The notes beneath the pieces were generated by a model. That model saw nothing but the letters and a program-made list of their open reading frames with translations, was not told the DNA's origin and did no database searches. Position numbers and translations under genes: made by a program. This document shows, in pieces, positions 10,820 through 23,700 of a stretch of 64,000 nt of DNA; position 1 is the first letter of the stretch, and the number at the start of each line of letters is the position of its first letter. Source of the stretch: Coriaria nepalensis (Eukaryota; Streptophyta; Magnoliopsida; Cucurbitales; Coriariaceae); the NCBI GenBank assembly GCA_027186245.1, contig CP114492.1:565501-629500 (forward strand), read 5' to 3'.

Positions 10820-12540
10820 TCCGGATTAGTTTGGAAGAAGAGAGCTATGGAGGATTATTTAAGAAGGAAACAGAGGCGGAGGAGATGGCGGATTTATAAT
10901 TGTGGGCAACATCTCCGCCATCACTGTCTCGGCGGTTGCCTCCTTTTCCAGAGGCATTCTCGCGTCATCCCTCTCCCTCTCCCTCTCCTTACGCCACTAT
11001 ATGGCAGTTATTTTCTCTCATTTATATTATCGCCCCTCTCTTTCCCTCCTTTTATATATGAAAAGAATATTAATAATAAATAAATAAAAGAGGAAAAATT
11101 AAATAAATAAAAAATTTACATGATTGCATTTCTAATAAATTTACGGGTTTTATATATTAAATTTTATTATAATTATAAATATTATGTGTATATAAGATTA
11201 ATTTGTGAATTTATTATTATATAATTCTTAATTAAATTTATAATTTATATATAATTTTTTATTAATTTTTTTATTTATATAATTAGATTTTATATAATAA
11301 TATTAATATGATAGGCTGATATAATATATTATGTTATTAAAAAAATATATTTATTATTCATTAAACCTTAATTTTTCATTATTTTTCTTTTTCTCCTTTA
11401 TTAATTTCATATTTTACTTTTTTAATCTAAATTTATATTTTCCACTTTTTGAAAATTAGTATAAAATAAAAATAAAAATCTTGATCCCATTTTTTGTAAG
11501 TATTCAAATTGGATTATCCCGTTCTGGAACGACTTGAGCGATGTTTGAACCATTATTCTTACTTATATAATTTGTAAAGTATGAATAATTTTTTTTTCTT
11601 CTTACGATTAAAATATTACTTGATAACAGTATCTTACTATTATATCCTAAATAAGTCTCTTGGGTGATAGTGAAACACATCATATTAAAACGAGTAGTTA
11701 TATAATACACACAACATTTTATTATCATAGGAATTTCACCTAAGACTATTTAACATGTATGAAAGTCTAATATCAAAACTTTGTCTCGATCCCATGTCAT
11801 CTCCGCCTGCATCATACCTCCTTGCAAGTCCATTATAAATGTTAGGTTGATTGTTTACCTTTGATATAATATTAAAGTAAGATGTGAGTTTTCGTCCAAT
11901 AAATACAAATATTTTCATAAAATAGTTATAGACAATAATGCATATAATCTCTAATAGTTTTCCATAGCATATGTATTTCTTTCTTACTTTTATTATTTAT
12001 TTCTTTAGGCTCTATCTATATATGAGTTGCACGTACGACTAATGAGAAATTGAGAGAATGACTTAATCCGAACTTACCTAAAGTTCTTTCATACATTAGA
12101 ATGTCTCAACATAACTTTTCATAATCCGTTTTCATTAGGTCTCCGCCTTTTATTTAAAAAGTTGGTACAATACTTAACTTTTATTTATTAATCCTCTTAT
12201 TATTTCACTTATTATCCCTTAATTTTTTTTCTTTACATTGATATGAGATATTCACTGCATTATTCATGAGTAAGCATGCAGAGTACATTAAAGCAAACAT
12301 ATATCCTCTTAACCATCATCGTTTAATTCATCATATCAAATAAATTAATATGAATCATAATTATACATCATATAAAAGCACATATTATTAAATAGTCATT
12401 CTTAATTGATTCGATAATCATAATAAATGATCTATTACAATAACAAATAATAATATTATAAACAGTAATTATATATTATAAAAATATTTATCATATTATA
12501 AATAAGATTTGTATTTACCTAAATTCCAAGCACGACCTAA
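10820..12540. other. SDR upstream region and AT-rich intergenic, no gene seen
   Basis: CT-rich sequence at 10965-11050 lies upstream of the SDR start and may be promoter or leader. The rest is A/T-rich. No coding exon recognised. Confidence 0.5.
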
Positions 12541-15500
12541 TTCTCTCTTATTTCTATAATGGACCTAAATTTTAGGTTACGTTGCAAATTATTCCGTAAA
12601 ATTTGGAGTGCCGTAAATTTACTCTCTTTCGCTTTCCCACTTCCTTTTTCTCTCTCCCTCTCTCTCTCCGTTCCTTCCCTCTCTCCATCTCTCCCTTTCC
12701 TTCTCTCTTTCCCTTCCTTCCCCCACTATTTCCCTCCTTGTCGTTTATTTATTATTATTATTTTTTTTTTTAAGGGAGGGGGAAGGGGTTTACATACCAG
12801 TGCCATCACATGATGACACTTAATTTAGCCAGACAAGTGTCATCAGGAGTAGCCACATACGTGGCTCATTTTTCTTTTATTTAATTAACTTAAAGTAAGG
12901 TCCTTCCAAATTTTAAAATTTAGAAAAAGACCCCCCTTTTTTTTATATCTTTGATTTTTATTTGATATAGTTTGAGAATTTAATAATTTACTAAAAGGCC
13001 TCTTTTTATTATTTTTTTTTTTTGGTCATTGTTTGCAATTTTTTAAGAATTTACATATTCTGAAACCTAATTAGATCGATCCAATCTATTGTGAATAACA
13101 AAATCTAATTAATTTGATAATTCACATAACAAAACTAGATTTGATCAATGCACATAATATGAACCCGGACAAAAATGTTCATCTCCTAGATCTTCTCAAT
13201 GAGAGGTTTGGTTCACAGACCAAATCTCCCATGGAGGAGGTCTGGTTTAGAGCTCTTCGATGGGAGATATGGAGAATGAACAATTTTGTTTATTCGGATT
13301 CATATTTTGTCATATCGATCAGAGCCAGTTCTTTATATGGAAGAATTAGATGGATCGAATTTTATTATTCATGATGGATTAGATCGATTTAATTAAATTT
13401 CTCATAAAAAATAAAATAATCCAATTTGAAAACTTTACAAAGAGACTGTATCGATCGATTTCTTGTAAAAAAAAATCAAAGTGTTTTTGCTTTTCTTACA
13501 AGAAAAAACCCAAAAGAGATTGTTTTACACTAATTTTTTGAAAACATTAAAAATATAAATTTGGATTAAAAAATATAATAAAAAACTAATAAAGGAGGAA
13601 AGCGAATTTTTTTTTTTAATAACATGATATTTTATATCAGCGTATATGTTAGTATTATTATTTTAAATCTAATCATAATGATTAAAAAAACCTTATTTAA
13701 ATTTCACATAAATTAAAAGAAATTATCTATAGATAAATTTATAAAAAAAACAAAATAAATTATACAAAGAACTATATGATATCTACATCATATATATATA
13801 TATATATATATAAATTGAGAAATATCTCATTGCATTCATTATATTATGCCGTACATTTGGTCATGGCTTAGTTACAATTTTTTTTTTTTTTTTTTGAGTT
13901 ACAGTTATTTGACCTTCCTTTCATGATGTGCTCCTCTCAATTTCAACGTACAATTCTAAAGCTATGTTCGCTTCGTCACATTAATTTAGATTCTAGACAC
14001 ACTTTTTCTATAATAACTCGAAATAATTAAATAAATATAATATTAAGTCCAAATAAAAAAGAGCCATCCTTTCGCATTTGCAAAAGATGACATTATTTGT
14101 TTGACTCTTCTGTATGCCAATTGCCATATGGTAAAAGACATGCAATATTGCATGCAAGTATCACTGATGAAACTACAACGTTTTTTTGTCGTTTTATAAA
14201 ATAACTAGAAAAAGGACAAACTTTACTTACAAAGTTGAAACTCTCTTTGACTGTCTTGTTTGTTAGGTGGTAATGAATTTCTCAAAACTATCGAAATCTT
14301 TCCGAAATTCTTAAGCACTGCAGAAATAGAACAAAACAAACCCAATATTTTCGAGACATTATTGTATATTCATAATATATGAGAAGTAATATTTTGTAAA
14401 TTGTTAAAAAATTCCAACTGTTTTTTATTTTAATAATATAAATAATAAGAAATTTTTAATAATTTTTAAAATTTAAGTGGCTTAAATATAAATAAAAAAA
14501 TATCATACATGATAAAAGTTAAATGTCATCCTGAAGTATAAATATCATTAGGTGTCATTATTTAGTAAAATTAAATTAACAAATGCCATGCCGATGTGTC
14601 ATTTAAACCAAACTCTTCCCTCTCTATATAAATGAGCTTCGGCCATAATTGAAAATCATCAAAAAAAAAAAAAAAAAAAAAAGAGAGAGAAAATGTGAGG
14701 GAAAGGAAAGAGAAGGAAAAGAGAGAAAAAAGATTATATGATTATATGATTTTATTAATTATATTAATAATAATATCAATTTATTTTAAATATTATTATC
14801 ATTATATTTAATAAGATCAAAATATCAAAATTAAATTTTTCCTTATGAATAACTTTTCACCCTAAATGTAATAATCCATATGTTCTCATATACAACAAAA
14901 TCTATAAATATTATTATTATCTGTTGTATGTACCAGCAGCATACGAGAATATTTACACTTTCACTCTCAAAAATGAATTCGGAACCGACAACAGAACAAA
15001 CAATCTTGAAAACTTTTTTCCTTCTTATCCTTGACATTCGATGTCCTGTAATGAGAATAATATGGCTAACTGCTAACTTGTCTGTCCTACTAGCTACTAG
15101 GCAAGCCGTATTCACCCTAACTCTAATGTTCTAGCGTTTTCAGCTTGATTCCTCTTACAATTCCAATGCATTTAGATTATAGAGTAGAATATGAAGTACA
15201 ATCTTGATCTGGATCCAGCCAGCTTATTTGGAAAAGGGAAGAACATTCACCAAACACCAAACAGGTGGCCGAGAATATTCTAGGCTTGTCTATTTATTAT
15301 ATATACACTATCAATATGATCACACTTACTTTATTAATTTTTTTTATAATTATAATTATAATATTATTTATTATATAAGTATTATATGTAATTATTAAAA
15401 ATTTCAATCTAGGATTTAATTTTGGTATCAATTTTAGATATCAATTAAGTATTGGTATTAATATTAGTACTGGTAATAATATTGAGATCAGTTTTAAAAT

Positions 15501-16464
15501 TTATTCGAAATATTATATATATATATATATCCTTAGTATTTTTAAGTTTTTAATGACCTTACCTTTGTTGAATCTTGAAGATAGTTAGTCGAGAGAAAAG
15601 GAATCAAATATTAAAAGGAAAAAAAAAAAAAAAAGAAGAAGGAAGAAGAAGGAAGAAGAAAAGAGAATGCTCAATTAGAACTTGTAGGGGACCCATCAAG
15701 GTTCTTTTCCTTTTGGACATAAACTTTTTTTGTTCGCCGAAGAATAATCATAACTTTTTAGATCCGTAGGTAGACTTATTAAATTGCATTTGAAACACAA
15801 ATCTAATTTGGACCCATAAATATATGAAACCAAGATTTTATTGATACGGCTTTGAGATGTGAGAGTCAATATATATATATATATATATATATTATGGTTT
15901 ATTCGAACTAGTGTGTGACATGAATTTTGAATATAAATAGTGTTCTAATATGCCGTTTCACTAGTATATATAGTATAATATCATTCGAAACATTAAAATA
16001 TCTTATCAAATCCGACTTTTTCATATTAAGAACCCCTGTATGTACACCGTGAAAGACAGGTCGTTTTCATCATCCATTGATCATGATTCGTTCATGAATT
16101 ATATGTACTTTGAAGGAAAAGAAAAAGAGTGATAGGAAGAAGGAAGAAGGAAGAATAACAGAGAACAAAATGAGCTGTATGATGCAAATCTTCTCATCAT
16201 CAATACATTCCATATTATAGATATTTATCCATTTCAGAAAAACGTTTTTTTGGCCTAAACGGAAAATATGAGGTGAATTATACTTCTTGGTTTTTCGTCT
16301 TTGCATCTCATTTTCTGTATCCGAATATTTTGATTTAAATTAGAATAAAAATAAGATAAGTGTGAAGATTGTATGAAAAGATACAAAGTCGAAACGTGGA
16401 AGAAATACAAAATCATCGTGTATATATATGAGAGGCAATACCTATGACTGAGATTAGAAAGCGG
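12541..16464. other. Gene-poor AT-rich spacer with microsatellites
   Basis: Contains a CT-rich tract (12630-12735), (AT)n at 13790-13813, 15514-15530 and 15869-15892, and a poly-A tract with GA run near 14660-14690. A duplicated-looking GAGGTTTGG..CCAAATCTC passage lies near 13200-13240. ORFs are simple-sequence translations or random. No gene seen. Confidence 0.55.
15869..15892. repeat. (AT)n microsatellite
   Basis: Perfect AT dinucleotide run. Similar runs lie at 13790-13813, 15514-15530, 17267-17285, 44545-44567 and 56335-56354. Confidence 0.95.
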
Positions 16465-16487
16465 AGGGGAGGGGAGGGGAGGGGAGG
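16465..16487 (+). repeat. (GGGGA)n minisatellite, G-quadruplex candidate
   Basis: Consecutive GGGGA units give four G-tracts of four separated by single A on the plus strand, the classical requirement for an intramolecular G-quadruplex, in otherwise A/T-rich DNA. Confidence 0.8.
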
Positions 16488-16642
16488 GCTACTTATTTAT
16501 TGATGATCTTTTTTTTTTTTATTACTAATAAAAAAAATTAATGTAAAAAGTTATTATATAATTACTTTTTTTTATTAATATAGTATTTTGTATTTATCAT
16601 GAAATTTCTTATTAACTTATAACTTATAAAACAAAAAAAATA

Positions 16643-16806
16643 TGATAAGATTATATTGATTATAGTGATTATTAAAATAAAAATTATGATAAGATTAAAA
16701 ACAAGAAAAATGAATTCGATAATTATTCTAATCTTATCAAAATTTTTTATTTTAATAATTACTATAATCTTATCGTAATTTTTTATTTTGATAAGATTAT
16801 AATTTA
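16643..16806. repeat. Long imperfect inverted repeat (hairpin)
   Basis: The segment around 16658-16696 (GATTATAGTGATTATTAAAA..GATAAGATT) is nearly the reverse complement of 16730-16780 (AATCTTATC..TTTTAATAATTACTATAATC). Each arm is about 40-50 bp around a 33-bp spacer. A further GATAAGATTAT copy flanks each side. It could be the remnant of a foldback element. Confidence 0.75.
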
Positions 16807-17716
16807 TGTAAGTAAATTTGAATTTGAAAATCAGACATAAATATTATGTTGATGAAAAAAAAAATTATGAAATAAATATTTATGTTAATTTTTTTCCTTT
16901 TTTTTTAATAGTAAAAAAGGAAAAAAAAAAAAAAGACACATGTAAATAAGTAACATCCTTTCTCTTTCATACAATTTTCATATTTCTAATAGGGTGAAAA
17001 ATTAAAATCAAAATTATAATTATGTTTATGATTTTTATGATCAAAATGAATACTAATGCATAAAAGTGTGAGAATTACAAGAATTTAAAATATTTTTAAT
17101 ACTAAAATAAATAATAAGCTTATTAATTTCAATATAATTTTCCTTAATAAGAATATGACTCTACTATATATTTAACTATTAAATGATTCTCTTTAATTTG
17201 TATTTTTTTCATATTATTTACAGAGACATTATGCTCTCGTGTATGGTACGGATTAGACGGCTAAGTTATATATATATATATATAAATTAATTAAAATTAA
17301 GTTAATTTGAAGATGCTAAATTCTAAAAAGGCCTTGACTCTGGGCCTTGGGCCTGGCCGAAACTTACCTTTCAAAAAATAACCAGAAATCTAAAGAAGCT
17401 TGGCAGTTGAGCCCAGCAGCTTCTGCAAGTTCGTTACTACGCAAAAGTCCAAGAATCCGTAGAACCCAGGCCCAAAAGTTGGGTCTTAACGCGCGTTAAA
17501 TCTCTCTCCCGTCTTCAACTGAACAACCATTTTTTAACTATTCCTTCTTTCTTCATGGATCTTTCTGGTCGTCGATCTGCATCCATTTCCAACAATTCTG
17601 CACCAAATCCAGCTGAGATTTTTCAGTGAATTCGAATGAATTAACGTCTTGGTCTATAATGGTGGAGTCACGTAGGCGAAGTTAACAAGGAGGTACTAAT
17701 AAGAAGCAAAAAGCAG

Positions 17717-20700
17717 ATGGAGTGGACGACGGTGCAGCATCTGGATCTCCGACATGTCGGCGGAGGTTACAAACCGTTGCAACCTCATGCCGCCGCATTC
17801 CATCCTCACCAAGCACTTGTCGCCGTCGCCATCGGAACTTACATCGTCGGTCTGTAACCACTTCCACCACCTTCTTCTTCTTCTTCATTTCGGCACACTT
17901 TCTCATTTCTCGTCTATTATGGATTTTAGAACTTAGTGTTTGGAAGATTCTAAGCAGTCGAAATTTTGTCCAAAACATCGAATATATATTTTTTCAACTA
18001 CGGATGAATTTTGTTAAGAAACATATAGATGAGTATAATAATTTCTTTTCCTAAAAAATTGAAAGATTAAATTCTTAAACTAAAGATTTTCTCCCTAGCC
18101 GAGGTTGGACGAATTTCACTCCTGACCGGTGAGCTGGTATTCTGAAAATACAATTAGTGACATAATGGCCCAACGTGACACAATGGTTGAGAGGTATGTG
18201 TCAATGGAGTATGGACATATTCACTAATTCACTAAGGATCTAGCTCTAATATTTTGATAAATTGATGAGTCTAATAATTTTTTTTTTCTAAAATACCTAT
18301 GGGGGACGAATTATAACAACAACATAAGGGGATCATATGCTAATTGGGGATGTATATGGAGCCGATCGAATGCAATTCTGAACCGAGGTTGTTGCAAATG
18401 GTCATCCATTAGCTTTAGAGTTCTTTGGAGACAGAGAGAGCTGGGGAGAGAGAGGGGGGGGGGGGGATGGGGAGGGGAGTCCAATCTCGTGACTTGGTTG
18501 AGATAATCAAGCCACTTGGAAGATGTTGATTTTCCAATTATGAACTTGGATTAATTCTAGAATACACCTACTGTATCCACTATGGATGCTATAGGTCAAG
18601 TTTATTAAAGAAAACCTTTATCAAGTACCTTTGTAGAGTTCAATTTTATTTTTCTTGTATATTTTTTTCCTTTCACATTTACAAACAAAGAAAGATCACT
18701 CTGTTACTTCCAATTGATGAAGTTCACATATTTTCTGTCCCAGAATGTGATGCACTGTCAGGAAGTAAGATCTCTGCTATTGACATTGGTGCCCCTGTTG
18801 TTCGAATGTCTTATAGTCCTACAAGTGGGCATGCTGTGATTGCAATGCTTGAGGTTGGTCCCTATCTGTTGTACTTTTATTTTTGGACACATAATTCTTT
18901 AATTTGTATCCATATATTAGGATATTTTGATGCTATTATGTTTACTTGATTGATACTTCTCTCGATTCCCATCATTGTTTACATTCCTGTATTCCGACAA
19001 TCACATTTTTGCAGCTTCTTGATTTATCTTTCTGTTGAAGGGCTGACAGTCCACTTCTTGTACCATAGAGTTGCATGTTTCATTTCATGAAGAGTTTTCC
19101 TTATACTTAATTTTCATATACCTTCTCCTATGTTTTGTAGGATTGTACCATTCGATCCTGTGATTTTGATTCTGAGCAAACTTGTGTGTTGCATTCACCC
19201 GAAAAAAAGATGGAACGAATTTCATCGGATACTGAGGTTCACCTTGCCTTGACCCCTCTACAGCCTGTAGTATTTTTTGGATTTCACAAAAGGATGAGTG
19301 TAACAGGTTGACCTTTTAATTTCTTGAATTATCATCATATAAATTGGTTACAATTCTTGTTGGTGCTATTGATATATGTGAAGATGTGCCACTAACTGTT
19401 GAATGCTTGCATCTGGTAGTTGTTGGAACTGTTGAGGGTGGGAGGGCTCCAACAAAGATTAAGACAGACTTAAAAAAACCCATTGTCAATCTTGCTTGCC
19501 ATCCTCGCCTCCCAGTGCTGGTAACTGTTTGTTTCACTTGGTTGTTTCCGTCTTAGGATTGTGGGACAGCTAATCAACTGATTATAATTTGTGTTTTCCC
19601 CTTCAGTATGTGGCTTATGTTGACGGTTTGATCCGAACCTACAACATCCATACCTATGCTGTACATTACACCCTACAAAGTGAGATCAAAGTGACACTGC
19701 TTCTTTCTTCTTGTTGTTGCGGCCTCTTATACTTGATATCTGTCTTTTCATGTCTTGCATTCAGTCGACAACACCATCAGGCTTATGGGTGCTGGTGCAT
19801 TTGCTTTTCATCCAACATTGGAATGGATTTTTGTTGGTGATCGGCGGGGTACACTCTTGGCATGGGATGTCTCAACGGAGAGACCCATTATGATTGGAAT
19901 GTAAGTTATTCATGGTTACAAAATCCTATTTTTATGATTCTACTACAATCTCAACAGCTTCCTGATATATTTTTTTTCTTTCTAAGAATGAATGTTATTC
20001 TTATCGGCTTCAGTCCGTATTTTTTCTTTCTTTTTCTTTTTTTGGGTGCAAAAAGGGTTAAGTGAGGGGACAGGAGGTTTGTGTCATGTGGTACTTTGAA
20101 GCTCTCTTTACAGTTTAGTTATTTTATTTCCCCGTCCCCCCTCTCGAATTGCAATTTTTATATGTTCTCATTTGTTCCTGAAATTATTTTTGTGATGACA
20201 TTCCTCTCTCTCTCTCTCTTTTATATTTATTTATTTTCTTCTAATGGGGCACTTACACTGCATTGCAAATGTAATTTCAGTACACAAGTCGGTTCCCAGC
20301 CAATTGCATCAGTTGCTTGGCTATCAAAGTTGCGGTTACTTGTTACTCTAACCAAGGATGGTAACCTTCAAGTATGGAAAACACAAGTTATACTTAATCC
20401 TAACCGACCTCCAATGCAAGCAAATTTCTTTGAGCCGGCCGGTAAGCAAAATGTTCTTTTAAACACCAAATTCGATGCGATAACAGATTCATTCTGGTAG
20501 CCCCTCCACCCTTTTTCCCCCATGGAGTTTTAAATGTTGGCTGACACTATCGTTGCTTTTGCCCCTGTATGAATGTCAGCCATTTATATTTACTGTTCAA
20601 GAATTTCAGATATTTTATATATAATATGGTAGACTTCTCTCTTCTTAGTGATCTTGCCAATTGTCCAACAATGTGGCTTTTTGCTGGACCAGTCCATATA

Positions 20701-23700
20701 TCTGTGCCAGTTTCTAATTTTCACTTTTTCCTGCAGCCATTGAATCAATTGATATACCCTGCATCCTTTCTCAGCAGGGTGGAGAAGCAGTTTATCCCCT
20801 ACCTCGAATTAAAGCCTTAGAAGTTCACTCCAAATTTAATTTTGCAGTGTTGCTTTTTGCAGTTAGTGAATCTCTGAACTGTGATCTACATTTTTTGTTA
20901 TCACCAATGGATAAACTTTAATTTGATTTCTGACAGAATATGACAGGTGACGATGCTGTTAAAAATAGGGCTGCATATACAAGGGATGGACGGAAACAAC
21001 TTTTTGCAGTTTTGCAAAGTGCAAGGGGATCTTCAGGTGATTAGTTTTTGAATTTGGTAGTTGTGGTTTGTTTTAAGTGCTAATGACTTCGCAACGAATA
21101 TATGGGAAGTTACCATCTAACTTTATTGCGTCTAACAATGAATTTGATGCCTGGCTGTATTAGTTTGCTCCCATTGATATGCAGCTCATAAATTTCTAAA
21201 ACTTCCTGTTTCCTAGAAGTTTCTTATTTTTCTTCTTATGACCCCTTGAATTTTCTGCTCTGCATTCTATGTGAAACATCACTATCTCAAGCTTGTATTT
21301 ATCTTGTGGCCAAAAAAGAAAACATGAAGTTTGTACCTGTTGAGCAGCCTTACTATTTTCTTTAAATAACATTGTCATCTCATAATCACTATCTGAAGAT
21401 TGCATGAACTCCTTTGGATGCTCTTTCTTTTTGACTACACGTCTAATGGTATAACTGCTTTCCAGCATCTGTTCTGAAAGAAAAACTTGCAGCCTTGGGT
21501 GCTTCTGGAATATTGGCTGACCATCAACTTCAGACACAACTGCAAGAGCATCATCTTAAAGGGTAAGTTTGTATACTCTGAGCTAGGACTCTGCAATAAT
21601 ACTGAGATTTCCTTTATTTTATTTTAGCATACTGATGTGCATCCCATTGGCTAAACAAAGACGGGGCAAATTATTTTGATTTTGTCGTCGTCATAAAACT
21701 ACTTAAAACTTGATAACATATTATTAACCTCTCTGTGTTTGTTTTGGCAGCTCTAGTCAGCTTACAATATCAGATATAGCACGAAAGGCTTTTCTTTACA
21801 GTGTATGTGTCTTTCTTTAAGGAATCAGTAGCCTTTTGTTCAAAACATCATGTCATAATCTGATTATTATCAGAAATTTTGGATATTGTAAATGTCATAT
21901 CTTTGGAAGAAACCTAGGTCACTTAAGACCGGAACTGCATTCTATTTTCCTGCCTTATTAGTCTTTTTAGATAGCTTTATGGTTTCAAGCTTTATCCACT
22001 TTGATTATTGTCTTATATTTCTTTACGTATGTCTTGCAGCATTTCATGGAAGGTCATTCTAAAAGTGCTCCAATATCTCGGTTGCCCCTCATGACCATTT
22101 TAGATCCTAGACTTTATCTGAAGGATGTACCAGTTTGTCAGGTATCCTCGGTCTTGCTCAAATACTTTGTTACCTTAACGAGTAGCTGGCTGGTGGTTTA
22201 AATTGTGTCTTCATTATTTGCGTATAACCACAGCCATTTCATCTGGAGCTCAACTTTTTCAACAAAGATAACAGGGTTCTTCATTATCCGGTCAGGGCTT
22301 TTTATGTAGATGGTGTAAACCTTGTGGCTTATAGCCTCTGCTCTGGATCGGAAACTATCTACAAGAAACTATTTACCTCGGTAATGGAGAAAAATAATCT
22401 ATTCCTTACAGCAAAAGTAATTCATACAACTGTCTATTTGTTGATTTGTTTTTTTTTGGGGGGGGGGGGGGGGGAGAAGAAATAAATTGTTTGTTCTGAC
22501 CTTTGGCTGACTGGGTTATATATATTTTTTCTTTCTTAAGATTCCAGTAAATGTGGAATATTATCCAAAGAGCATGCTCCATAGCAAAAAGCAGAGTCTA
22601 TTTGTTGTACCCTATGAGTTTAGTGGGGCAGCAAGTGAAGTGGTACTATATTGGGAAAATACCAATTCCCAGACATCAAACAGTAAATGCAGCGCAGTCA
22701 AAGGTTCGTCTATCTGGCATTTTTGGTTCTGCTCTAATGATATTTACTAGGTTTTGGATATAAGAACTGATTAAATTCTTATATGTATACCTGACTTCTT
22801 TAGGCCGAGATGCTGCATTTATTGGCCCCAATGACAACCAGTTGGGCATCCTTGATGATGATAAGACAGGACTCTCTTTATTTAATTTACAGGGAAAGGC
22901 TTCGCAAGAAGTTAATGAAAAGAATATTCTTGAAGACAGCCAACCTGTGGATGCTAATGCCAGCCCTATTAGTGGTCCATTGCAGTTTATGTTTGAAACT
23001 GAAGTGGACCGTATCTTCACCACTCCTCTAGGTGCTTGAGGAAATTGCATTTTTCCTAAGTAGTTCGTTATTATAAATGCCATAGGTACTGGATCGTCTG
23101 ATACCAATTTATATGTAGAATCCACTGTGCTGTTTGCCTCACGTGGGAAACACATTGGTTTGGCAAAACTAGTTCATGGATACCGAATTTCAACTACTGA
23201 TGGTTGCTCTATATCCACGAAAGCTGAAGGGAAAAAATCAATCAAGTTGAAAGTAAATGAGACTGTACTTCAGGTAAGTATTTCCAAGGAATGAATATCT
23301 GAATGTTGTATAATAGGGAGATAACCTGGGAATTTTCCATGGTTTAGATGGGTACCATTTGGCTTCCAGTTCCGGACCCCCTTCATGTCCTTTAATTAAA
23401 GCGCTACGTCATGCTTGTCTCATAACCTTGTACATTGACAGGTACACTGGCAAGAAACACTTAGAGGATTTGTGGCGGGAATATTAACCACTCAAAGGGT
23501 GCTGATGGTTTCAGCAGATCTTGATATACTGGCAGGCAGTTTTACAAAACATGATAAAGGCCTCCCTTCAATATCCAGAATATTGAAAATATTTCTATGT
23601 GATGTTTATTCTTGTCTTTAGATTTACAAACATCAGTATCATTTTGTGTTTCTCATGTGCTTGCATCATCTAACAATAATCGTGGAAAACTTAACTAATG

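Noticed and set aside
10649..11083. 144-codon plus-strand ORF overlapping the SDR start
   Set aside because: It is antisense to SDR exon 1 and runs into Lys- and Ser/Leu-rich simple sequence; no domain.
12559..12813. 84-codon Ser/Leu/Pro-rich ORF
   Set aside because: Translation of a CT-rich low-complexity tract.
15575..15769. Lys/Glu/Arg-rich ORF
   Set aside because: Translation of an A/G-rich simple repeat; no start context or homology.
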